Assembly: GCA_910588215.1 (NCBI GenBank)
Contig: CAJUQJ010000048.1
Span: 1 to 28,376 of the forward strand
DNA: 28,376 bases
Source: an uncultured Lachnospiraceae bacterium
Lineage (GTDB): Bacteria > Bacillota > Clostridia > Lachnospirales > Lachnospiraceae
Direction of reading: 5' to 3'
The stretch's first letter is position 1; every line of letters starts with the position of its first letter. Below the pieces are notes generated by a model, which saw nothing but the letters and a program-made list of their open reading frames with translations, ran no database searches and was not told the DNA's origin. This document shows, piece after piece, positions 1-6,684 of the stretch. The position numbers and the translations under genes were made by a program.

Positions 1-82
1 ACCATTTCAGACAGTTCGCTATTAACTTAATGACATTGCACCGTGAATAGTAACACAACATTTAACCTCAATAGTGAATTAT

Positions 83-1732
83 TCACTCTTTACCCCAGAG
101 CACCTTTCCGCCGTCAAATAACAGGATGATAGCCAGGATAACGATCGGAACTATGATCACATTCTGCAGCACATTGGTGAATACTTCCGTGCCGTTCAAA
201 CCGCCACTAAGAAGTGCTGTCATATTGTTCTTAAAGGAGAAGAACAACGACACCAGCGTAGCTGCAGACATAAAGATGATCGGGATATGTAACATCTTAT
301 TGTTTTTATTATGCTTTTTCAAGTAAGTACCGACTGCCAGGAAAGCGGGTACTGCTACAAGCTGGTTGCAGGCGCCAAATAACGGCCATACTTTAGCGTA
401 TCCTGCCAGACAGAGCGCGAAACCACAGACTGCTGTGACGATCGTCGCTACGTACATATTGTCAAGCTTCATTTTCTTCCCGGCGGCTGTTCCGGCAAAA
501 AGTTCCTGGAACATAAAACGCCCCAGTCTTGTTCCGGTATCCAATGAAGTAAGGCAGAAACAGGATACTGCCAGGGAGATAATGGTATAGGTTGCAGATA
601 CTGCAGCATCCGGCAGACCGACGACTGCAAAGAAACCGGAAATAGCCTCTGCAAATACAACTGTCGGTGATGCAAATCCCGCCGCTGCAAACTGGCCGTC
701 TGTAGTCAGAGTTGCTACTGCGATCAGGGAGATCACTGCCAGCACACACTCGATCAGCATGGAGCCGTATCCCACCATCAGCGCATCCTTCTCATTATCC
801 AGCTGTTTGGAGGTGGTTCCGGAACCGATCAGTGAATGGAATCCGGATATGGCACCACAAGCAATGGTGATGAAAAGGGTCGGGAACAGATAGCTGCTAC
901 CCACATGAAAGCCGATAAAGGCCGGAATCTTCACTGTCGGATGTGCTGCAAAAATACCGATGACTGCAGCAATCATCATAAAATAAAGCAAAAACGAACT
1001 TAAATAGTCTCTGGGCTGCAATAAGATCCATACCGGTGTCACGGAAGCAATCATGATATAAACGAATACGAATGCCAGCCAGAAGTTCTTGGAAAGCACG
1101 ATCGGGAAAGCGAGACCGATCGCTACACAGGCAGCCAACAAGATCACGCCGATAACGGAAGCAACTACCATCGGAGCATTCTTTCTGTATACGAAAAAGC
1201 CGAAGGCGATCGCCAGCGGAATAAACAATAAAGAAGCTGTCGCCACGGAACCGTTGGCATCACTTCCCGTGAAGGAATTTGCCACAATATCAGCAAATGC
1301 CGCAATGACCAATAACAGTACAAGCCATGCGAATACGGTGAAGAGCACTCTGCTCTTACGACCGATATTTTCCTCGATCACTTCGCCGAGAGATTTGCCC
1401 TCGTGACGGATCGATACGAAGATGGAACCGAAGTCCTGCACGGCACCGAAGAAGATACCGCCAATCACAATCCAAAGAAAACAAGGCAGCCATCCAAAGA
1501 ATGCCGCCTGAATCGGACCGTTGATAGGACCGGCACCGGCGATGGATGAGAAATGATGTCCCATCAGGACAGGAGTCTTGGCAGGACAATAATCGACACC
1601 GTCTTCCAATTCATGGGCAGGTGTTTTACGTTTGGGGTCGATTCCCCATGCTTTGGCCAGGTATCTGCCGTATGTAAGATATGCTACAACGAAGATTACG
1701 ATAGCCAGTAAGATTAATACTACTGAGTTCAC
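83..1732 (-). CDS. cstA: CstA-family carbon starvation / pyruvate-peptide transporter
   Basis: Integral membrane transporter of the CstA/BtsT family, whose members import pyruvate or peptides in a cation-dependent way. The 549-residue protein is almost entirely hydrophobic segments. Near residues 58-83 it has the conserved stretch GHHFSSIAGAGPINGPIQAA, followed by GAVQDFGS, both hallmarks of the family N-terminal domain. It is shorter than E. coli CstA (about 700 residues), as is usual for clostridial copies. I chose the GTG start at 1732 because AGGAGG lies nine bases upstream; the open frame continues to 1789, but the added codons are the binding site and leader. The leader carries a 10-bp inverted repeat (1764-1815). 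The gene follows an unassigned gene on the same strand after about 115 bases. Family is secure; the substrate (pyruvate versus peptide) cannot be told from sequence. Confidence 0.93.
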   Translation of the reverse strand: MNSVVLILLAIVIFVVAYLTYGRYLAKAWGIDPKRKTPAHELEDGVDYCPAKTPVLMGHHFSSIAGAGPINGPIQAAFFGWLPCFLWIVIGGIFFGAVQDFGSIFVSIRHEGKSLGEVIEENIGRKSRVLFTVFAWLVLLLVIAAFADIVANSFTGSDANGSVATASLLFIPLAIAFGFFVYRKNAPMVVASVIGVILLAACVAIGLAFPIVLSKNFWLAFVFVYIMIASVTPVWILLQPRDYLSSFLLYFMMIAAVIGIFAAHPTVKIPAFIGFHVGSSYLFPTLFITIACGAISGFHSLIGSGTTSKQLDNEKDALMVGYGSMLIECVLAVISLIAVATLTTDGQFAAAGFASPTVVFAEAISGFFAVVGLPDAAVSATYTIISLAVSCFCLTSLDTGTRLGRFMFQELFAGTAAGKKMKLDNMYVATIVTAVCGFALCLAGYAKVWPLFGACNQLVAVPAFLAVGTYLKKHNKNNKMLHIPIIFMSAATLVSLFFSFKNNMTALLSGGLNGTEVFTNVLQNVIIVPIVILAIILLFDGGKVLWGKE

Positions 1733-1763
1733 ACTAAATTCCCTCCTATTTGTATAGATTTTC

Positions 1764-1815
1764 AGTATCGACAGAAATCTTACATCCATGCATTCGGAAG
1801 ATCATTGTCGATACT
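1764..1815 (-). repeat. 10-bp perfect inverted repeat in the cstA leader
   Basis: AGTATCGACA (1764-1773) and TGTCGATACT (1806-1815) are exact reverse complements separated by 32 bases, 32 bases upstream of the cstA GTG start. No T-run follows on the minus strand, so this is not a simple terminator. It could be an operator with two half-sites or an mRNA stem. Confidence 0.6.
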
Positions 1816-1847
1816 CTTATATGAAATAGATTTCTCTATTCTATAAG

Positions 1848-2369
1848 CTATTTAAAATTGTCTTGATACAGCTTAGCTGTCTTACGCCCTACATAATTGG
1901 TATAGACCCTCTCGTCTTCCATCGTGGCACATACAATATGGCCCTGGGAGAATCCTCTCGTATTAAAGCGATACCCTTTCTCGAACCGAAAACTCCTGAC
2001 AGCTTTCTGCATCTGCTTTGAAAGCGGCCGCTCAGCGATCAGGCTGATAGTCAGGTAGCTATACATATGCCCTTGCGCAGGAAGTGCTTCCCCTTTGCAG
2101 ACCAGAACCGGCTCCATATAGTCCTTTATAAGTGCATATGCCTCAGCGATCAATGCCTGGTCGACCTCTCCTGTTCTCATAAACAGCACATGCTCGTAAC
2201 TGTCGGCCGACCACATATTGGCCTCTCTGACCAGTATATATTTTTCCATGTGGGAAAAAAAGTACCCATACGCAGGGTACTCTTTTCCATGAATCACATA
2301 TGGCTGATAGATGTCAAATGTACCTGAGTATTTCTGTAACAGTCGATCCAAATAATCAGCGGTCTCCAT
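1848..2369 (-). CDS. Uncharacterised 173-residue cytoplasmic protein
   Basis: I do not recognise this family with confidence. The 173-residue protein has no signal peptide, no membrane segment and no cysteine-rich metal site. It is mixed alpha/beta and rich in aromatic residues, with Tyr/Phe-rich stretches such as YPAYGYFFSHMEKYILVRE near residues 31-49 and a basic, aromatic region at the C-terminus (KGYRFNTRGFSQGH). It starts at ATG 2369 with AAGGGG upstream. It has what looks like its own promoter (2449-2477) containing a perfect palindrome, and a leader hairpin (2392-2423), so it is probably regulated. It lies between the rluD terminator and cstA, and may be cotranscribed with cstA (115-base gap, no terminator between them). 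That makes a role linked to nutrient transport or starvation possible, but this is only context. Confidence 0.8.
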   Translation of the reverse strand: METADYLDRLLQKYSGTFDIYQPYVIHGKEYPAYGYFFSHMEKYILVREANMWSADSYEHVLFMRTGEVDQALIAEAYALIKDYMEPVLVCKGEALPAQGHMYSYLTISLIAERPLSKQMQKAVRSFRFEKGYRFNTRGFSQGHIVCATMEDERVYTNYVGRKTAKLYQDNFK

Positions 2370-2391
2370 GACAATACCCCTTTTATTGCAG

Positions 2392-2423
2392 TGAACAAGT
2401 CATTCAGCGATCCGACTTGTTCA
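2392..2423 (-). promoter_or_regulatory. 10-bp leader hairpin before the 173-residue gene
   Basis: TGAACAAGTC (2392-2401) pairs exactly with GACTTGTTCA (2414-2423) around a 12-base loop. It lies just downstream of the predicted transcription start and about 23 bases before the ATG at 2369. The sequence that follows on the minus strand is not T-rich, so it is a leader structure or an operator rather than a terminator. Confidence 0.55.
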
Positions 2424-2448
2424 AATGATTTCTAAATTACATTTATTT

Positions 2449-2477
2449 ACTTTATCACATTAATGTGAAAGAATCAA
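2449..2477 (-). promoter_or_regulatory. Promoter of the 173-residue gene with a palindromic operator
   Basis: On the minus strand, TTGATT (2472-2477) and TAAAGT (2449-2454) are separated by exactly 17 bases, a sigma-A type arrangement with four of six matches in each box. The spacer contains the perfect 14-base palindrome TCACATTAATGTGA (2455-2468), abutting the -10 box. This is the expected place for a repressor operator. The predicted start is near 2442, giving a leader of about 70 bases. Confidence 0.6.
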
Positions 2478-2553
2478 TATTTTTATCGAAAAAAGGCAAC
2501 TAATTGTATAACTATTCAATGTTTATGCACTCTCTGTCAACACATTTCATATC

Positions 2554-2610
2554 AAAAACATTCAGCAATCCTTATGTGTAACGTATTCTTACGCAGGATT
2601 TCTGAATGTT
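2554..2610 (-). terminator. Intrinsic terminator of the aroB-lspA-rluD unit
   Basis: AACATTCAG (2557-2565) pairs with CTGAATGTT (2602-2610). After one mismatch, AATCCT (2567-2572) pairs with AGGATT (2595-2600), and a further inner stem can form around 2575-2593. On the minus strand the stem is followed by TTTTTG. It begins about 35 bases after the rluD stop. The stem is long for a terminator. Confidence 0.75.
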
Positions 2611-2645
2611 CATTTCCTGAAACTTACTGTAATCTTCAATTATTC

Positions 2646-3554
2646 TTACAAAATATGCAACAGATGTTCAAAATATGCAGGAAGAGGTGCTGTGACTTCC
2701 ACATAATGACCATCAACAGGATGCGCAAAACCAATCGTCATAGCATGCAGAGTCTGCCCCTCCAGATGAAAAGCTTCCTTCCGGTGACAATAAACGGTGT
2801 CTCCCAACAGCGGATGTCCGATGGAACTCATATGTACCCTGATCTGGTGAGTACGGCCAGTCTCCAAACGACATTCAATATAAGTATATTCTTGAAAACG
2901 TTGCAGAACAGTGTAATGTGTCACCGCAGGTTTGCCGTTTTGTTCATTGACTGCCATACGCTTACGTTCTTTCGGATCACGGCCAATGGGTGCATCAATC
3001 ACACCGGTATCCTGCCCGATGACGCCGTGTACGATAGCCCGGTACCTGCGCGTGATCGTATGCTCCTTCAGCTGGGCGGCAATCAGCCGGTGGGCGTGGT
3101 CATTCTTGCAGACGATCAGGGAACCTGTCGTATCCTGATCGATCCGGTGCACGATACCAGGGCGCATCACGCCGTTGATACCGGAAAGACAGCCGCGGCA
3201 GTGATACAGCACCGCATTGACTAGCGTACCGCTGTAATGACCGGGGGCCGGATGGACTACCATCCCCTTAGGCTTATTGACCACAAGCACCTCTTCATCC
3301 TCATAAAGAATAGTCAGCGGAATGTCCTCTGCCTCTATGGAGGGTTCCACGGCCTCCGGGATGGAAAACAGGATCTCATCGTCTACCTTCAGACGGTAAC
3401 TTGCCTTCTGGGGCTTTTGGTTGACTAACACATGATTCTCTTTGATACATTTCTGGATATAGGAGCGGGATAAGTCCGGCAGTGCATTGCTGACCCACTT
3501 GTCAAGCCGCTCATCATCATCATCCAATCCGATCTGATATAAAAATTGCTCCAT
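2646..3554 (-). CDS. rluD: RluA/RluD-family 23S rRNA pseudouridine synthase
   Basis: Converts specific uridines of rRNA to pseudouridine in the cytoplasm. The 302-residue protein has an N-terminal S4-like RNA-binding domain (about residues 13-75, with RLDKWVSNALPDLSRSYIQK) and a catalytic domain. The catalytic motif is RPGIVHRIDQDTTGS with Asp139; the usual form is HRLDKDTSG, so the key Asp is kept. GRTHQIRVH follows nearer the C-terminus. I start at ATG 3554, which has GGAAG six bases upstream; the frame opens at a GTG at 3596 whose only GAGG abuts it. It follows lspA by 87 bases and ends at a strong hairpin terminator. The lspA-rluD pairing is widespread in Firmicutes. RluD versus a paralogous RluA-family specificity cannot be decided here. 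Confidence 0.93.
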   Translation of the reverse strand: MEQFLYQIGLDDDDERLDKWVSNALPDLSRSYIQKCIKENHVLVNQKPQKASYRLKVDDEILFSIPEAVEPSIEAEDIPLTILYEDEEVLVVNKPKGMVVHPAPGHYSGTLVNAVLYHCRGCLSGINGVMRPGIVHRIDQDTTGSLIVCKNDHAHRLIAAQLKEHTITRRYRAIVHGVIGQDTGVIDAPIGRDPKERKRMAVNEQNGKPAVTHYTVLQRFQEYTYIECRLETGRTHQIRVHMSSIGHPLLGDTVYCHRKEAFHLEGQTLHAMTIGFAHPVDGHYVEVTAPLPAYFEHLLHIL

Positions 3555-3641
3555 AAAATTCTTCCAATATCTTCCGCAATCTACGTTCTCTTGCACCCTC
3601 TTCTTTGGCTTATGCTACATTACAGTGACAACTGCATTAGT

Positions 3642-4169
3642 CTATTTCAGTTCACGATACTTCTTCTGCTTAAAGCTGATAAAACTAAGATCACTTTCCT
3701 TATAGTAAAATAAAAGCAAGATTACCAATGCCACTGTGGAGAGCGACACGTAGATGTCAGCCACGTTGAAGATGGGGAAGTTGATCAATACAAAATAGAT
3801 GAAGTCCACCACATAGTCCAACCGCATCCGGTCGATCATGTTGCCGATCGCGCCGGCAGCGATCATGCTTAAAAGCGCATGCAGAACTTTATATTTCTTA
3901 TCATCAGGCATTTTATACAGAACATATCCTATTACCCCCAGAATTACGAAGGCCACAAAGACAAAAAAGGCTTTTTGATTTTGCAGCATGCCAAAAGCAG
4001 CGCCTTTATTCTCGAGATAATTCAATTCCAGAACCCCATTGATGATATTAAATGCCGGTTTATCTTTTAAATGAACTACGGCAAGGTTTTTAGTATACTG
4101 GTCGAACAGGACCAGTACGATGATTCCTATCATGTCCAGTGACAGACATATTTTCTTTCTAAGACTCAT
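3642..4169 (-). CDS. lspA: Lipoprotein signal peptidase (signal peptidase II)
   Basis: Aspartyl protease of the cytoplasmic membrane that removes signal peptides from prolipoproteins after the lipobox Cys has been lipidated. The 175-residue protein has four hydrophobic segments. Conserved motifs are FDQYTKN near residues 22-28, ENKGAAFG at 53-60, GNMIDRMRLDYVVDFI at 109-124 and FNVADIYVS at 134-142. The catalytic pair is expected to be Asp122 (VVDF) and Asp138 (NVAD). Its ATG overlaps the aroB stop as ATGA, so translation is probably coupled. A substrate is in the same window: the carboxypeptidase at 8737-9759 has a lipobox. The C-terminal tail is basic and longer than minimal, which is common in clostridia. 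Confidence 0.96.
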   Translation of the reverse strand: MSLRKKICLSLDMIGIIVLVLFDQYTKNLAVVHLKDKPAFNIINGVLELNYLENKGAAFGMLQNQKAFFVFVAFVILGVIGYVLYKMPDDKKYKVLHALLSMIAAGAIGNMIDRMRLDYVVDFIYFVLINFPIFNVADIYVSLSTVALVILLLFYYKESDLSFISFKQKKYRELK

Positions 4170-5275
4170 TCTTTCGCATCCTCATCACTAAAATAGATTT
4201 CTCTGACCGCATTTAGAATATCTTCCTCTGTCACGGTTCTGTCGATAACGGCTTTGCCGACTTTCTTGAGCAGGACAAATTTAATCTGGCCTGACTCCAT
4301 CTTCTTGTCGGACCTGGTCAGTTTAACAATTTCATCAGGATCGATGGAATCAATGCTGATCGGCAGGTTGAAGGGCACAAACATATCCCGCACTTCATAG
4401 TATTCCTCCATGGATAGCCAGTTATGCTTCCAGGAGATATATGCGGCAGCCACCATGCCAAGCGCGATACATTCTCCGTGCAGCATCTCAAAATGCATGG
4501 CTTTCTCAATTGCATGGCCGATCGTATGACCGAAATTGAGAAGTGCGCGGTCTCCTTGTTCCTTAGGATCCTTCTCTACTACAAGCTTCTTAACAGTGCA
4601 GCTTCGCATGATCATCTCTTCCAGGATCGTGTCTTCACGGCCATGTATCTCATACATATTCTCCAAAAGCCATTCATAGAAATTAGCGTCCTTTATCAGC
4701 CCGTGCTTCATCACCTCTGCAAAACCAGCATAGAACTGTCTGTCATCCAACTCTTTCAGGACTGAAGCGTTCATATAGACCAATTTAGGCATATAAAACG
4801 CACCGACCATATTCTTATAGCCGTCAAAATCCACGCCTGTTTTGCCGCCGATGCTGCTGTCTGACTGTGCGATCAAAGTAGTGGGGATCTGTACGAAATC
4901 AATTCCTCTAAGATAGGTTGCCGCCGTATAGCCTGTAAGATCGCCGACAACACCGCCGCCCAATGCGATCAACAAGTCCTTGCGATCAAACGCTTCTTCA
5001 ATCAGCACTTTGTAGATCTGCTTTACCGTATCTAATGTTTTGCTGGCTTCTCCGGCCGGAAAAGAATGCAGAATCAGTTTTTGACAATGCCCATCCAGAA
5101 GGCGGCATACCATGTCACCGAACAGCTTCTCCGTACAGGAATCAGCAATGATCGCTACTCTTCTGTTTGCAATGTTAAGCGACTGCAGCTCATCTGGTAA
5201 CAAGTCAAAACTATTCGTAAAAACAATATCATAACAGGGTTTCTTATCATAGTTGATCGTCATCCGATTTGCCAT
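4166..5275 (-). CDS. aroB: 3-dehydroquinate synthase
   Basis: Second step of the shikimate pathway: DAHP to 3-dehydroquinate, needing NAD and a divalent metal. The 369-residue protein shows the NAD-binding GGGVVGD loop at 106-112, the substrate loop PTTLIAQSDSSIGGKTGVD at 131-149, and the metal ligands Glu187 (FAEVMKHG), His250 (NFGHTIGHA) and His266 (LHGE). The start at ATG 5275 has AAAGGAA upstream. The sepF terminator ends only about 20 bases before the start, so there is little room for a separate promoter; expression may depend on readthrough or on a promoter inside sepF. It overlaps lspA by four bases. Finding aroB between sepF and lspA is unexpected, because ylmG, ylmH and divIVA often sit there. 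Confidence 0.97.
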   Translation of the reverse strand: MANRMTINYDKKPCYDIVFTNSFDLLPDELQSLNIANRRVAIIADSCTEKLFGDMVCRLLDGHCQKLILHSFPAGEASKTLDTVKQIYKVLIEEAFDRKDLLIALGGGVVGDLTGYTAATYLRGIDFVQIPTTLIAQSDSSIGGKTGVDFDGYKNMVGAFYMPKLVYMNASVLKELDDRQFYAGFAEVMKHGLIKDANFYEWLLENMYEIHGREDTILEEMIMRSCTVKKLVVEKDPKEQGDRALLNFGHTIGHAIEKAMHFEMLHGECIALGMVAAAYISWKHNWLSMEEYYEVRDMFVPFNLPISIDSIDPDEIVKLTRSDKKMESGQIKFVLLKKVGKAVIDRTVTEEDILNAVREIYFSDEDAKE

Positions 5276-5293
5276 TTTTCATTTCCTTTCTAT

Positions 5294-5326
5294 AAAAAAC
5301 AACTTCCTGACTATATGCCAGGAAGT
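5294..5326 (-). terminator. Intrinsic terminator after sepF
   Basis: ACTTCCTG (5302-5309) and CAGGAAGT (5319-5326) form a perfect 8-bp stem with a 9-base loop. On the minus strand it is followed by TG and then six T residues (5299-5294). It lies about 18 bases after the sepF stop codon. Confidence 0.85.
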
Positions 5327-5344
5327 CTCTTCATTCTATGTATC

Positions 5345-5839
5345 TTAGATTCCATTGTTGATCGGCACATCAAACGAGCCGGACAGGATTTCCTGGAAAT
5401 CACCGGAAATATCGACACTGGCCGGTGTAATAATGAAAATGTAATGTGAAATTTTCTGTAGATTACCGGATATTGCAAAACAGGACCCGGATGTAAAATC
5501 AATGATCCTCTGGGCAATATCCACATCCAGCCCTTCCAGATTAAGTACGACAGTCCTGTTGGCTAAAAGCGTCTCTGTAATTTCCCGGGCATCCTCCACC
5601 GTAGTAGGTTTAATGACACATACTTCCATGCCGGTCCCTAACATTTTCTTCGTCGGTCGCATAGGTGTTACTTTCGGCGAAGGTTTTCTGACAATCCTAT
5701 CTTCGTCCGCATTACTGTCATCTCTCACTGGCGCCGGTTTCTTGACCGGTTCCGGCTCATCATCGTAGTAATCATCATAGTATTCATCTTCTTCGTCATT
5801 CAATTTCATGGCATTCAAAAACTTATCCATTACACTCAT
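5345..5839 (-). CDS. sepF: Cell division protein SepF
   Basis: Membrane-associated division protein that polymerises into rings, binds the FtsZ C-terminal tail and tethers the Z-ring. The 164-residue protein starts with a short amphipathic helix (MSVMDKFLNAMKL) suited to membrane binding. Then come an acidic, Tyr/Asp-rich linker (residues 15-30), a Pro/Lys-rich linker to about 65, and the globular SepF domain (about 70-160) with VVLNLEGLDVDIAQRIIDF and a Gly-rich GSCFAISGN turn. GGAGG precedes the ATG. It lies about 136 bases downstream of yggS, the order seen as ylmE-ylmF in B. subtilis, and is closed by a strong terminator. Anchoring by SepF is relevant because no ftsA is present in this window. 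Confidence 0.95.
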   Translation of the reverse strand: MSVMDKFLNAMKLNDEEDEYYDDYYDDEPEPVKKPAPVRDDSNADEDRIVRKPSPKVTPMRPTKKMLGTGMEVCVIKPTTVEDAREITETLLANRTVVLNLEGLDVDIAQRIIDFTSGSCFAISGNLQKISHYIFIITPASVDISGDFQEILSGSFDVPINNGI

Positions 5840-5975
5840 AATAAAAAACCTCCGTTGCTTCGATTCCCTTCATGTCCATAACTTCTGTATAGTATAGATA
5901 AGACATGTTGATACACAGTCTTTTTCTCGATTTGCTGGTTTTTGTAGAAAACATTCTTCTACGCGGTAGTACAGA

Positions 5976-6674
5976 TTACTTTACTGCTGCGTGTATTCTA
6001 TCTCCGAAAATACCGGTTCCGATTCTTATGTATGTTGCACCTTCGGTGATCGCGGTCTCATAATCCCCGGTCATACCCATAGAAAGCTCCTTCATACAAA
6101 CATTATCAATGTTTTTATGAATTATGTCAACAGCTATTTGCCGCAACATGGTAAAATACAGTCTATTCTCTTCCGGATTCTCAACATAAGGAGCTATTGT
6201 CATAAGCCCTTTGACTGTAATATTAGGTAATTTGGCAATTTCTTCCACCAGGGAAACCGCTTCCTTAGCAGTCGTTCCAAATTTGCTGGTTTCCTCAGCG
6301 ACGTTGATCTCGATCAAAATAGATACTGTCACGTTCTTTTTGGCGGCTTCTTTACTAATCTCTTCTGCAAGCCGCAGAGAATCTACACTATGGATCAGAT
6401 AAACCTTATCTACTATATATTTGACTTTATTGCGCTGGAGGTGACCGATCATATGCCAGCGGATATCTTTCGGCATTTTATCGTATTTATCTACTAATTC
6501 CTGTACTTTATTCTCTCCAAAGTCCCGGCAGCCGCAGTCATATGCCTGCTGCAGCATTTCGATCGGCTTGGTCTTGCTGACAGCGATCAATTTAACGTCT
6601 TCTCGCTTACGGCAGCTTAAGTTACAGGTTGACTGGATCTTTTCTTCTATTGCAATGATATTCTCCCGGATCAT
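5976..6674 (-). CDS. yggS: YggS/YlmE-family PLP homeostasis protein
   Basis: Binds pyridoxal phosphate and helps maintain PLP and amino-acid balance; no catalytic reaction is established for the family. The 232-residue protein has the single-domain alanine-racemase-like fold, with the PLP lysine expected at Lys34 in LIAVSKTKP. It also has FGENKVQEL at 52-60, HMIGHLQRNK, and a C-terminal SMGMTGDYETAI plus IRIGTGIFG phosphate-binding region. I start at ATG 6674, seven bases after AGGAG. That ribosome binding site overlaps the stop codon of the upstream HlyD-like gene, so the two are very tightly coupled. An upstream in-frame ATG at 6704 lies inside the previous gene and lacks a comparable site. 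Confidence 0.94.
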   Translation of the reverse strand: MIRENIIAIEEKIQSTCNLSCRKREDVKLIAVSKTKPIEMLQQAYDCGCRDFGENKVQELVDKYDKMPKDIRWHMIGHLQRNKVKYIVDKVYLIHSVDSLRLAEEISKEAAKKNVTVSILIEINVAEETSKFGTTAKEAVSLVEEIAKLPNITVKGLMTIAPYVENPEENRLYFTMLRQIAVDIIHKNIDNVCMKELSMGMTGDYETAITEGATYIRIGTGIFGDRIHAAVK

Positions 6675-6684
6675 GACAGTACTC

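Noticed and set aside
1..82. Search for a terminator downstream of cstA
   Set aside because: Only a short palindrome GTGAAT/ATTCAC (74-86) overlapping the stop codon, with no T-run on the minus strand; not enough to call.
2574..3224. Plus-strand open frame of 216 codons over rluD
   Set aside because: Antisense to a well-supported pseudouridine synthase; composition and lack of motifs indicate a shadow frame, and its start overlaps the terminator hairpin.
5820..5880. Short leader frame overlapping the sepF start (about 18 codons)
   Set aside because: Weak ribosome binding site and no amino-acid pattern suggesting an attenuation peptide.
5949..5967. Small hairpin GTAGAA/TTCTAC after yggS as a terminator
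   Set aside because: Only a 6-bp stem, and the minus-strand sequence after it is A-rich rather than T-rich.
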